A stretch of DNA of 64,000 nucleotides from Microbacterium halotolerans (GTDB taxonomy: Bacteria > Actinomycetota > Actinomycetes > Actinomycetales > Microbacteriaceae), in NCBI RefSeq assembly GCF_003569805.1, contig NZ_KZ984052.1, forward strand, positions 426,494 to 490,493, given 5' to 3'. A model generated the notes under the pieces. The model was given only the letters and a program-made list of their open reading frames with translations. It did not search any database and was not told the origin of the DNA. The position numbers were made by a program, and so were the translations under genes. This document shows, piece by piece, positions 34,470 through 42,166 of the stretch; position 1 is the first letter of the stretch, and the number at the start of each line of letters is the position of its first letter.

Positions 34470-35840
34470 ATGACCACCTTGCACGTGCCAACCCCCGCAC
34501 GGAGTACCAGAGGCCGCACGCCGACGGCTGCGGCTCCTGGACGGGATCGCAGCATCGATCTGATCCGTTCGGCCAGTCTCGTGCTCGTCGTTCTTCTGCA
34601 CGCCATGATGGTCGGCGTCACAGTGTCCGACGGTGACCCGGTCTTCGAGAATGCGCTCGAGACGGACTGGTTCGGTCCGGTGAGCTGGTTCGTGCAGATG
34701 ATGCCGCTGTTCTTCTTCGCCGGCGGTTTCACCGCCTTCGGATCGTGGAGGAGGGCACGCGCGAGGGGTGTGTCGGCCTCAGCGTTCGTGGCGGGCCGCG
34801 TGCTCAGACTCATGGCGCCGGCCGTCGCCCTCTTCGTCGTGATCGCCGCAGGACTCGCGGCGCTCACGCTGGCGGGGGTTCCGGCCGACATCGTGGCGAC
34901 GGCCGGCTTCCGCATCTCTCAGCCGCTCTGGTTCCTCGGTGTGTTCCTGCTGGCTCAGGCGCTCGTTCCGGCGATGGCGGCATGGCACGAAAGGCGGCCG
35001 GCGATTGCGCTGGCGACCCTTGCGGCTGCCGCTGCGGCGATCGACGTCGTCCGGTTCGCGACGGGTTGGGAGGCGATCGGCTTCCTCAATCTCGCCGTGG
35101 TGTGGCTGTTCGTGCAGCAGCTGGGGTTCTGGGACGCGGATGGTCTCGTCTCGCGCATTCCTCGCCGCGTCCGGATCGGTGGGGCGCTCGGCCTGCTCGG
35201 CGGCATGATCGTGCTCGTGGCGACGACCCCGTATGTGGCGAACATGTACGCCAATCAAGACCCGCCGACGCTCCTGCTCGCTCTGCTCGCGGTCGTGCAG
35301 GTGGCGCTGTTCTCGCTGGCGAGGCCCCATCTGGCGCGGTTCGTGCAGCGCGATGGCGTTGCACGGGTGGTCGACTGGATCGGTTCCAGAGCAATGACCA
35401 TCTATCTGTGGCACATGACCGTGCTGATCGCCCTTGCCGGCCTCAGCGTGCTCGGCGCGTTCAGCGGACAGATCGTGCTGCCCGAGCTGCATTCCGCTCA
35501 GTGGTGGCTGACACGGCCGGCGTGGTTGGTGGCCGCAGTGATCGCCGTCGCCCTGCTCTCAGCTGTGACAGCCCGGTTCGAGCAGAAGCCGATGCCGCGC
35601 GCATCCGCGGATGCCTGGCGTGCGGTTCCCGCCGCCGCACTCGGCGTGGGGTGCGTCGTCATCGTCTTCGTCGTCGGCCTCACCTGGGTCACCGCGGCCG
35701 TCTGCGCGGGCCTCGCGGCCCTCGCCATCGCGTTGGCGGGGGATATCCCCACGGGCAAGACGCGAGGTTTCGTCATACCGCGTTCCTCGTCTTCCGGCGA
35801 TGCTGGGGGAGTGGAAGCAGAAGACGGGGTGCGCGCGTGA
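34470..35840 (+). CDS. Acyltransferase family membrane protein
   Basis: A 456-residue protein with about eleven membrane helices. It has the acyltransferase 3 start pattern DRSIDLIRSASLVLVVLLHA (from residue ~28) and the block WFVQMMPLFFFAGGFTAF typical of this branch. The ATG at 34470 is chosen because GAGGAGAGCG precedes it. It probably acylates an envelope sugar or lipid; the acceptor is unknown. The next gene (DedA) overlaps by 4 bp, so both are in one envelope-related unit. Confidence 0.85.
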   Translation: MTTLHVPTPARSTRGRTPTAAAPGRDRSIDLIRSASLVLVVLLHAMMVGVTVSDGDPVFENALETDWFGPVSWFVQMMPLFFFAGGFTAFGSWRRARARGVSASAFVAGRVLRLMAPAVALFVVIAAGLAALTLAGVPADIVATAGFRISQPLWFLGVFLLAQALVPAMAAWHERRPAIALATLAAAAAAIDVVRFATGWEAIGFLNLAVVWLFVQQLGFWDADGLVSRIPRRVRIGGALGLLGGMIVLVATTPYVANMYANQDPPTLLLALLAVVQVALFSLARPHLARFVQRDGVARVVDWIGSRAMTIYLWHMTVLIALAGLSVLGAFSGQIVLPELHSAQWWLTRPAWLVAAVIAVALLSAVTARFEQKPMPRASADAWRAVPAAALGVGCVVIVFVVGLTWVTAAVCAGLAALAIALAGDIPTGKTRGFVIPRSSSSGDAGGVEAEDGVRA

Positions 35841-36937
35841 CCGAGATCACGGAGATGCTGCTGGCGTTGGCTACGTCCCCCTGGGTGTACCTGATCGCCT
35901 TCGCCGTCACGATGCTCGATGCCTTCTTCCCGCCGGTTCCGAGTGAGTCGCTCGTCGTGGCGTTCGCTGCGGTCGCCGCGGCGACGGGCGAGCTCAATCC
36001 TGTCCTGCTCGGAGCGTGCATGGCGGTGGGCGCGTTCGCCGGTGACAACATGGTGTTCATGCTCGGCCGAAGGCTCGGCATCGACCGATTCAGGTGGATG
36101 AGAGGTCGCCGCGCCCGTTCGACACTCGCCTGGGCGGGTCGTGCACTCGAGCGCCGGGGCTCGATGCTCATCCTGATGGCGAGGTACATTCCGATCGGTC
36201 GCATCGCCGTGAACCTCACAGCCGGTGCGACCGCGTTCCCTCAGCGCCGGTTCGTGCCGCTGTCGGCTGTCGCCGCTGTGCTGTGGGCCGGATTCTCCGT
36301 CGGCATCGGCATGCTCGCGGGTGCGTGGTTCGAGCAGTACCCGCTGGTCGGAGCCGCGGTCGGCATCGTGCTCGCCCTCGTGCTCGGACTGGCCGTCGAT
36401 CAGGGCCAGGTGCTGCTGCGCCGACTCCGCACTCGTCGCGCGGCCGCGTACGGATCAGCCGAGAAGCAGAACGGCGCCGAGCAGCATCGGGATGCAGCCG
36501 ACGGTCGTGACGAACACGGTGTCGCGCGCGATGATCTCGCCGACCCCGTACCGCTGAGAGTAGTTGAAGACGTTCTGGGCACTGGGCAGACAGGCCATCA
36601 CCACCACCGCGAGCAGGTCATGGCCGGTCATGCCGAACAGGAAGGATCCGGCCAGCCACGCGACGAACGGCATGACGACGAGCTTCAGCCCGGACGCGAT
36701 CAGGACGTCGGAACGAGTGCCGGGCGTCGCGAGAACACGGGCACCGCTGAGCGACATACCGAAACCGATCAGGAGGACGGGGATCGCCGCACCGGCTATC
36801 AGCTCCGCAGGTTCCATCACCATGTCGGGCAGCTCGATCCCGAACGCCGCCACCAGCGTTCCGAGCAGCGCGCCGATGATCATCGGGTTGCGCGCCGTGC
36901 GCTTCAGAATCGGTCCCAGAGCCGTGCTGCCGGTTGA
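35837..36937 (+). CDS. DedA family membrane protein with missing normal stop
   Basis: The first ~200 residues are a complete DedA/SNARE-associated protein: DAFFPPVPSES near residue 25, AGDNMVFMLGRRLG, and the signature MARYIPIGRIAVNLTAG. DedA proteins help maintain membrane lipids and move lipid carriers. No stop occurs at the expected end near 36450. The frame runs on to 36937, making a 366-residue product whose last ~160 residues are hydrophilic antisense of the opposing AEC gene (overlap 36455-36937). The tail is almost surely not ancestral. The GTG start overlaps the previous stop. Confidence 0.75.
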   Translation: MTEITEMLLALATSPWVYLIAFAVTMLDAFFPPVPSESLVVAFAAVAAATGELNPVLLGACMAVGAFAGDNMVFMLGRRLGIDRFRWMRGRRARSTLAWAGRALERRGSMLILMARYIPIGRIAVNLTAGATAFPQRRFVPLSAVAAVLWAGFSVGIGMLAGAWFEQYPLVGAAVGIVLALVLGLAVDQGQVLLRRLRTRRAAAYGSAEKQNGAEQHRDAADGRDEHGVARDDLADPVPLRVVEDVLGTGQTGHHHHREQVMAGHAEQEGSGQPRDERHDDELQPGRDQDVGTSAGRRENTGTAERHTETDQEDGDRRTGYQLRRFHHHVGQLDPERRHQRSEQRADDHRVARRALQNRSQSRAAG

Positions 36938-37375
36938 GATCGCATCGAGCAGCATCAGGAACACGGGCGTGAGGATCAGCAGCTGCAGCACGATGATAGG
37001 TGCGGAGTATGCACCGCTGCCCAGCACGTACGTCGCCAGCGGCAGCCCGATGTTGTTCGCATTGACGTAGCCGGAGGCGAGGCTGCCGATCACGGTCGCT
37101 CCCGCGGAGCGCTTCGTGAACAGGCGTGCGACGACGGCGAAGATGACGAACATCACAACAGCGGAGATCGCCGCGACCGGCAGCTGCGACGAGAACAGCA
37201 CGTGCACGTCGGCGTTCGCGAGCACGGAGAACAGCAGAAAGGGACTGAGCACGAAGAACGTGAGTCTGCTCAGGACGAAGCGTCCTTGCTCACCCAGCAG
37301 TCCGATCCGTCCTGTGATGAAACCCGTTGCGATCGCGACCCCGACCACGACGAAGCCGGTGAGCGCGGGGATCAT
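36455..37375 (-). CDS. AEC family (auxin efflux carrier-like) transporter
   Basis: A 306-residue carrier with ten predicted helices in two halves. It has the family pattern SGYVNANNIGLPLATYVLG in the first half and CLPSAQNVFNYSQRYG in the second. Bacterial members move malate, malonate or other organic anions. The ATG at 37375 follows AGGGGC and starts the first helix; a longer upstream frame is hydrophilic and rejected. Its 3' end is overlapped by the dedA frame. Substrate is not defined. Confidence 0.88.
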   Translation of the reverse strand: MIPALTGFVVVGVAIATGFITGRIGLLGEQGRFVLSRLTFFVLSPFLLFSVLANADVHVLFSSQLPVAAISAVVMFVIFAVVARLFTKRSAGATVIGSLASGYVNANNIGLPLATYVLGSGAYSAPIIVLQLLILTPVFLMLLDAISTGSTALGPILKRTARNPMIIGALLGTLVAAFGIELPDMVMEPAELIAGAAIPVLLIGFGMSLSGARVLATPGTRSDVLIASGLKLVVMPFVAWLAGSFLFGMTGHDLLAVVVMACLPSAQNVFNYSQRYGVGEIIARDTVFVTTVGCIPMLLGAVLLLG

Positions 37376-37480
37376 GCCCCTGCCGGAATATAGGAGGCGG
37401 TCGGGTGAATCATCATCGACCACAATACTGCGCACGTGTCCGACCTGGTCGATAGCGCTCGGTCGGGATAGCGTGCTGAC

Positions 37481-39838
37481 ATGGCCACGCATCCCGCTGA
37501 CTCCCATGACACCATCCGCGTCCGAGGGGCGCGCGAGAACAATCTCACCGGCGTCGACGTCGACGTGCCCAAGCGACGTCTGACGGTCTTCACCGGAGTG
37601 TCGGGGTCGGGGAAGAGTTCGCTGGCGTTCGGGACCATCGCGGCTGAGTCGCAGCGGATGATCAATGAGACGTACAGCGCTTTCGTGCAGGGGTTCCTGC
37701 CGCAGCTCGCACGGCCGGAGCTGGATTCGGTCGACGGAGTCACGACGGCGATCCTGGTCGATCAGGAACGTCTCGGTGCGAACATCCGGTCGACCGTCGG
37801 CACGGTCAGCGACGCGAACGCGATGCTGCGCACGCTGTACAGCCGCGTCGGAGAGCCCCAGATCGGCCCGCCCAACGCATTCTCGTTCAACACGCCCTCC
37901 GTGAAGGCATCCGGTGCGATCCTCGTGGAGCGCACCGGCAGGGCGAAGCGGGAGCGCGCGTCGTTCACGATGCTCGGCGGCATGTGCCCGGGATGCGAGG
38001 GCACGGGCCGTGTGTCAGATCTCGATCTCGCACAGCTGTACGACGAGACCAAGTCGATCAACGACGGCGCGATCACCGTTCCCGGATACAAGCCGGGCGG
38101 CTGGTCCGTGCGCTTCTACGCAGAGTCCGGCTTCTTCGATCCGGACAAGCCGGTGCGCGAGTTCACCGCCGATGAACTGGACGCCTTCCTGTACAAGGAC
38201 GAGACGAAGATCAAGCTCAACGGCATCAACATCACGTACACGGGTCTCGTGCCGCAGGTGCGCAAATCGATGCTGTCAAAGGACAGGGAGGCGATGCAGA
38301 GCCACATCCGGGCCTTCGTCGACCGCGCGGTGACTTTCATGCCGTGTGCGGAATGTGGTGGGACGCGCCTTGCCGAGCCTGCGCGATCGTCGAAGATCGT
38401 CGGACTCCACATCGGCGAGGCATGCGCAATGCAGGTCTCCGACCTGCTCGAGTGGGTGCGAGGGCTCGACCTCGAGGGTGCGGCTCCGCTGCTGACAGCG
38501 CTCGACGATCTGCTCGCGTCGTTCGTAGACATCGGGCTCGGGTATCTGTCTCTGGAACGGGCCTCCGGCACGCTCAGCGGGGGAGAGGCGCAGCGCCTGA
38601 AGATGATCAAGCACCTCGGGTCGCCGCTCACCGACGTCACCTACGTGTTCGATGAGCCCACCGCGGGACTGCATCCGCACGACATCGAGCGGATGAACAA
38701 CCTGCTCGTGCAGCTGCGGGACAAGGGCAACACTGTGCTCGTGGTCGAGCACAAGCCGGAGACCATCGCCATCGCCGACCACATCATCGACATGGGTCCA
38801 GGTGCCGGTTCGCACGGGGGAGAGGTGTGCTTCGCCGGTGACCTCACCGGCCTACGCGAAAGCGGCACCGCGACCGGACGCCATCTCGGCGACCGCGCCA
38901 GGATCAAAGACGAGGTGCGTGCGCCGCACGGCGCGATCGAGGTGCGCGGCGCAGCGTCGAACAACCTCCGTGGCGTCGATGTGGACGTACCGCTCGGCGT
39001 CCTCGTGGCGCTGACGGGTGTCGCGGGATCGGGGAAGAGCTCGCTCGTCGACGAGAAGCTCGCCCGTCGCGACGGCGTCGCATTCGTCGACCAGACGCCG
39101 ATCAAGGGCTCGAGCCGGAGCAACCCGGCCACGTATACCGGACTGCTCGAATCCATCCGGAAGGCCTTTGCCAAGGCGAACGGCGTCAAGCCTGCGCTGT
39201 TCAGCTCGAACAGCGAGGGTGCGTGCCCGACCTGCAAGGGAAACGGCACCATAACGACGGAGTTCGGATTCATGCAGGGGGTGACGACGCCGTGCGAGGA
39301 CTGCGGCGGGCGACGCTTCACCGCGGCGGTGCTCGAGTATCAGTTCGGTGGAAGGAACATCGCGGACGTGCTGGCGCTGCCGATCTCCGAAGCACTGGGC
39401 TTCTTCTCCTCTGGCGAGGCGAAGGTACCGGCGGCCGCGAAGATCCTGAAGCGTCTCGACGACGTCGGACTCGGGTACGTCAGCCTCGGGCAGGCGCTGT
39501 CGACCCTGTCCGGCGGCGAGAGGCAGCGCCTCAAGCTCGCCGTGCAGATGGGTGACGGCGCGGACGTGTACGTGCTCGACGAACCGACCACAGGCCTTCA
39601 CCTGCAGGACGTCGAGGCGATGCTGACGATGCTCGACGAGCTCGTCGACTCCGGGCACTCGGTGATCGTCATCGAGCACCACCAGGCCGTGATGGCTCAT
39701 GCCGATTGGATCATCGATATGGGCCCGGGTGCAGGTCACGACGGCGGCCGCATCGTATTCGAAGGGACGCCGGCTCGACTCATCGCAGATGGTTCGACGC
39801 TGACAGGCAAACACCTCGCCGGGTACGTCGCTGGGTGA
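37481..39838 (+). CDS. UvrA-like ABC ATPase
   Basis: A 785-residue UvrA paralogue with both ATPase halves: Walker A motifs GVSGSGKSS and GVAGSGKSS, signatures LSGGEAQRL and LSGGERQRL, and zinc-type pairs CPGC, CAEC, CPTC and CEDC. It is ~150-200 residues shorter than housekeeping UvrA, because the UvrB-binding and part of the insertion regions are reduced. Such short forms (UvrA2/DrrC-like) are linked to resistance against DNA-binding drugs. It is soluble, stands alone, and ends at a hairpin terminator. Confidence 0.9.
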   Translation: MATHPADSHDTIRVRGARENNLTGVDVDVPKRRLTVFTGVSGSGKSSLAFGTIAAESQRMINETYSAFVQGFLPQLARPELDSVDGVTTAILVDQERLGANIRSTVGTVSDANAMLRTLYSRVGEPQIGPPNAFSFNTPSVKASGAILVERTGRAKRERASFTMLGGMCPGCEGTGRVSDLDLAQLYDETKSINDGAITVPGYKPGGWSVRFYAESGFFDPDKPVREFTADELDAFLYKDETKIKLNGINITYTGLVPQVRKSMLSKDREAMQSHIRAFVDRAVTFMPCAECGGTRLAEPARSSKIVGLHIGEACAMQVSDLLEWVRGLDLEGAAPLLTALDDLLASFVDIGLGYLSLERASGTLSGGEAQRLKMIKHLGSPLTDVTYVFDEPTAGLHPHDIERMNNLLVQLRDKGNTVLVVEHKPETIAIADHIIDMGPGAGSHGGEVCFAGDLTGLRESGTATGRHLGDRARIKDEVRAPHGAIEVRGAASNNLRGVDVDVPLGVLVALTGVAGSGKSSLVDEKLARRDGVAFVDQTPIKGSSRSNPATYTGLLESIRKAFAKANGVKPALFSSNSEGACPTCKGNGTITTEFGFMQGVTTPCEDCGGRRFTAAVLEYQFGGRNIADVLALPISEALGFFSSGEAKVPAAAKILKRLDDVGLGYVSLGQALSTLSGGERQRLKLAVQMGDGADVYVLDEPTTGLHLQDVEAMLTMLDELVDSGHSVIVIEHHQAVMAHADWIIDMGPGAGHDGGRIVFEGTPARLIADGSTLTGKHLAGYVAG

Positions 39839-39840
39839 GG

Positions 39841-39859
39841 GCCACGTGAGAGACGTGGC
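39841..39859. terminator. Hairpin terminator after the UvrA-like gene
   Basis: GCCACGT and ACGTGGC form a perfect 7-bp stem around GAGAG, starting 3 bp after the stop codon. A second small hairpin, CCCTCA-CCTGT-TGAGGG (39921-39937), lies just before the dif-like site and may end the mazF transcript coming the other way. Confidence 0.6.
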
Positions 39860-39939
39860 GCGCCGGTGCAGCCGGCCCGCGCCGAGTAGCCGAACCGGCT
39901 CCATACAGTCTTTTACATGTCCCTCACCTGTTGAGGGTT

Positions 39940-39967
39940 ATAGCCGATAATGTACATTATGTCAGTT
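39940..39967 (+). other. dif: Candidate chromosomal dif site (XerC/XerD recombination site)
   Basis: The 28 bp have the 11-6-11 build of dif: left arm ATAGCCGATAA, centre TGTACA, right arm TTATGTCAGTT. The middle 14 bases (39947-39960) are a perfect palindrome. The centre differs from that of the E. coli site (TGTATA) by one base, and the right arm shares TTATGT with it. The site is intergenic between the UvrA-like gene and mazF. If correct, chromosome dimers are resolved here and the window covers the replication terminus. Confidence 0.75.
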
Positions 39968-40006
39968 CATGAATCGGGAGAGCTCCCCAATGGCCCTGCC
40001 CCGCCG

Positions 40007-40330
40007 CTACGCGAGCCCGAGGAAGACGACGAGCGCGCGCTCGATGTCTGTGAGCCGCTTCGCCGAGACGCTCCCCACCCGTTCGACGACGTTCGCGCGA
40101 CGAACCGTTGTGACCTTGTCGATCATCGCGTGACTGGCTTTGCTCAGCCCGGACCCCTCGTCGACATCCAATGGCACGCGCAGCATCGGTGCGTCGATCA
40201 AGGCGGTGGTCAGCGGCACGACCGTGATCGAGTCAGTTCCTTCGAACTCGTCTGCTTGCAGCACCAGCGCGGGCCTCGGCTTCGATGCGTGCACGCCGCC
40301 CGCAACCGTCCATAGTTCTCCGCGCTTCAC
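40007..40330 (-). CDS. mazF: MazF/PemK-type toxin
   Basis: A 107-residue type II toxin, an mRNA-cutting ribonuclease. The N-terminus MKRGELWTVA is the family's opening strand, followed by SKPRPALVLQ with the usual R-P pair and by ITVVPLTTAL. The C-terminal helix has the common SAKRLTDIERAL pattern. It is translationally coupled to its antitoxin (GTGA overlap, GTG start). The gene ends 39 bp from the dif-like site. The cut sequence cannot be predicted. Confidence 0.88.
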   Translation of the reverse strand: MKRGELWTVAGGVHASKPRPALVLQADEFEGTDSITVVPLTTALIDAPMLRVPLDVDEGSGLSKASHAMIDKVTTVRRANVVERVGSVSAKRLTDIERALVVFLGLA

Positions 40331-40533
40331 TCCTCACCCCACGGCGCAGATACCGCTTCGATGAACTGCTGGTCGTCGGACGTTCGATCTGCGGCGGCCA
40401 CAAGATCTGCCTGACGCCGAGCCTCGGCCCTGGTCTGATCGCCACGCACGTCGAGTACCCACATCTGCACGGACCGGTAGCCGGCCCCTCGCATGCGCTT
40501 GCGATACTGCCCCACACGATCGCTGATTCCCAT
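40327..40533 (-). CDS. mazE: MazE-type antitoxin (DUF3018-like)
   Basis: A 68-residue basic/acidic protein that should bind and block MazF and repress the operon. The pattern QYRKRMRGAGYRSVQMWVLD and DQTRAEARRQADLVAAA is that of the antitoxin MazE/DUF3018 family found with PemK-like toxins. The ATG at 40533 is preferred; a TTG at 40539 is in frame. A perfect 14-bp palindrome lies 7 bp upstream and is a likely autoregulatory site. The Trp/Glu-rich C-terminus (SAPWGEE) fits a toxin-binding tail. Confidence 0.85.
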   Translation of the reverse strand: MGISDRVGQYRKRMRGAGYRSVQMWVLDVRGDQTRAEARRQADLVAAADRTSDDQQFIEAVSAPWGEE

Positions 40534-40540
40534 GCTCAAT

Positions 40541-40554
40541 TGTTACATGTAACA
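40541..40554. promoter_or_regulatory. Perfect 14-bp palindrome, mazEF operator candidate
   Basis: TGTTACATGTAACA is its own reverse complement and lies directly upstream of mazE. Antitoxins of this kind bind such palindromes to repress their own operon. A TTGAAT (-35 candidate) lies just further upstream on the minus strand. Confidence 0.6.
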
Positions 40555-40645
40555 CGCGATTCAAGGAAGGGGCAGCTGTCTGCCTGCTCCTGAGCGTCGG
40601 ATCAGCGCAGCTTCAACAGCCTCCCGGCATCCGCTGTGCGTACGA

Positions 40646-41125
40646 TCAGTGGCCGCGCAGCGCGCGCAGGTAGCGCCGCCGCACGACGATCTGCGCGATC
40701 CGGAGTGCGGGGAACATCGCACGCCACGGCTGCTGCGATGCGGGCTTCGTGAGTGAGCGCACCGTGAGGGAGACCTCGTCCCCGGCGCGGGAGACGATGA
40801 AGGCCTCCTCCCCCGACACCGGATGTCCCGGCAGGGTTCGGTATGAGAATCCGACGCGCGTCGACGAGGCATGCACGTCGACGACCTCGATCGGCTCTCG
40901 GATCGTGATGCCGAGAACGCGGAAGGTGATCGTCAGACGCACCCCGGGTTTCACGGGCTCGTCGCCGCCCACGGCGAAGCCGCTGCGAGTCTTCACCTTC
41001 CAGCGCAGCACGTCTCGCGACACACGACTCCAGACGGCATCCCCCTGCCCGACGACGGCGGACACCTGCGACCGCACGTGGCCGTTGTGTTCGGAAGGCC
41101 ACACCGCGAGACTCGGAGAGGTCAT
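40646..41125 (-). CDS. DUF1990 family protein
   Basis: The 159-residue protein has the DUF1990 (UPF0548) pattern: a strand-rich core with RLTITFRVLGITIREPIEVV, then RVGFSYRTLPGHPVSGEEAF and a C-terminal P..RIAQ...RRRYL helix. The family resembles START/SRPBCC ligand-binding folds; its function is unknown. It is the last gene of a tight minus-strand run (HAD, GNAT, GNAT, DUF1990) and begins 2 bp after the preceding stop. Cytoplasmic. Confidence 0.82.
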   Translation of the reverse strand: MTSPSLAVWPSEHNGHVRSQVSAVVGQGDAVWSRVSRDVLRWKVKTRSGFAVGGDEPVKPGVRLTITFRVLGITIREPIEVVDVHASSTRVGFSYRTLPGHPVSGEEAFIVSRAGDEVSLTVRSLTKPASQQPWRAMFPALRIAQIVVRRRYLRALRGH

Positions 41126-41127
41126 CT

Positions 41128-41613
41128 TCAGCGTCGGCCGCCGACGTGCTCTTCGGCGAGTTCCACAGTCATGTACACGCTGTTCGGATCCTCTGCGTAG
41201 TCGCCGAACGGCTCCGTGACGACGAAACCGGTGCGTGCGTACAAGTGGCGTGCCGCCTCGAAGAACTCCATGCTCCCCGTCTCGAGCGAGACCCTTCGGA
41301 TGCCACGAGCACGTGCGTCGTCCAAGGCAGACGTCAGCAGGCGCGCACCGATTCCACGGCCGCGCATCAGCGGGTCGGTCCGCATGCTCTTGAGTTCCTC
41401 GTGCCAGGGCTCCACGTGCGTCAGTGCGATCGTGCCGGCGAGCTGGTCACCCATCAGCGCAGTCCACACCCGGGTTCCCGGCCGCTGCAGGGACGCGTAG
41501 TCGAGTGCGTGGCGGCTCTCCGGCGGTGCGGTCGGGGCGAGGTCGGCCAAGTGCGCTTCGAGGAAGGTCCGCAACTGCGGATCGGAGAAGTCCGCACGCG
41601 TGATCGTCACCAT
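41128..41613 (-). CDS. GNAT family N-acetyltransferase
   Basis: A 161-residue GNAT enzyme that moves an acetyl group from acetyl-CoA to an amine. Acetyl-CoA site motif A is visible as LMRGRGIGARLLTSALDDARARG, with the following strand RVSLETGS and 'ARHLYARTGFV'. The substrate is unknown. It lies 16 bp after the neighbouring GNAT gene and 2 bp before the DUF1990 gene in one operon. The two GNATs differ too much to be a recent duplication. Confidence 0.88.
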   Translation of the reverse strand: MVTITRADFSDPQLRTFLEAHLADLAPTAPPESRHALDYASLQRPGTRVWTALMGDQLAGTIALTHVEPWHEELKSMRTDPLMRGRGIGARLLTSALDDARARGIRRVSLETGSMEFFEAARHLYARTGFVVTEPFGDYAEDPNSVYMTVELAEEHVGGRR

Positions 41614-41629
41614 CCCGCGATTCTACGGT

Positions 41630-42142
41630 TCAGGTCGTCGGCACGCGGTACTTGAACCCGACGTGCGAGTCCGCGAACCCCAGCCGCGTGTAGAAGCGGT
41701 GGGCGTCTGAGCGTTGAGCGTCGGAAGTGAGCTGAACGAGATTCGCTTCGAGTGCCGGTGCCGCCGTATGCATCGTCCAGCGCATCATCGCCGCCCCGAT
41801 CCCTGACGAGCGACGGTCGCTGGCCACCCTGACCGCCTCGATGAGCAACCGGGAGCTCCCCTGCCGTGCCATCCCGGGTATCAGCGTCAGCTGCATGGTC
41901 GCGACCGCCTCGTCCTCGTCTGTGACGACGACGAGATCATTGCCCGCATCTTCCAGGATCGTGCGCAGCGCGGCTGCGTAGCGCTCGGTGTCGGAAGGAT
42001 CCGCGACGTCACCGCGCGAGCTGCTCACCGGGTCGTCGGAGAGCAGACGCATCAATGCGCCGAGATCTTCCGGAACGGCTCGTCTCAGTGTCAGCGGCGC
42101 AGCGATGTCGAGCGGGACCGGCAGGTCGAGAAGAGTCAGCAC
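41630..42142 (-). CDS. GNAT family N-acetyltransferase
   Basis: A 170-residue acetyltransferase with an N-terminal 'LTLRRAVPEDLGALMRLL' opening. The acetyl-CoA loop region is RVASDRRSSGIGAAMMRWTM, and the ending HRFYTRLGFADSHVGFKYR is typical of single-domain GNATs that act on small amines or antibiotics. Substrate unknown. It follows the HAD gene by 24 bp and precedes the second GNAT by 16 bp. The ATG start fits the domain's usual N-terminus. Confidence 0.88.
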   Translation of the reverse strand: MLTLLDLPVPLDIAAPLTLRRAVPEDLGALMRLLSDDPVSSSRGDVADPSDTERYAAALRTILEDAGNDLVVVTDEDEAVATMQLTLIPGMARQGSSRLLIEAVRVASDRRSSGIGAAMMRWTMHTAAPALEANLVQLTSDAQRSDAHRFYTRLGFADSHVGFKYRVPTT

Positions 42143-42166
42143 TCCCCTATTCTGCTCTGCCCGATC

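Noticed and set aside
34745..35836. Extension of the dedA frame far upstream through the acyltransferase gene
   Set aside because: It overlaps a clear membrane protein gene in another frame; the DedA pattern begins only at the GTG 35837.
40555..40645. Second dif-like site flanking mazEF
   Set aside because: No sequence with the TTATGT-type arm was found; the palindrome at 40541-40554 differs from the dif core.
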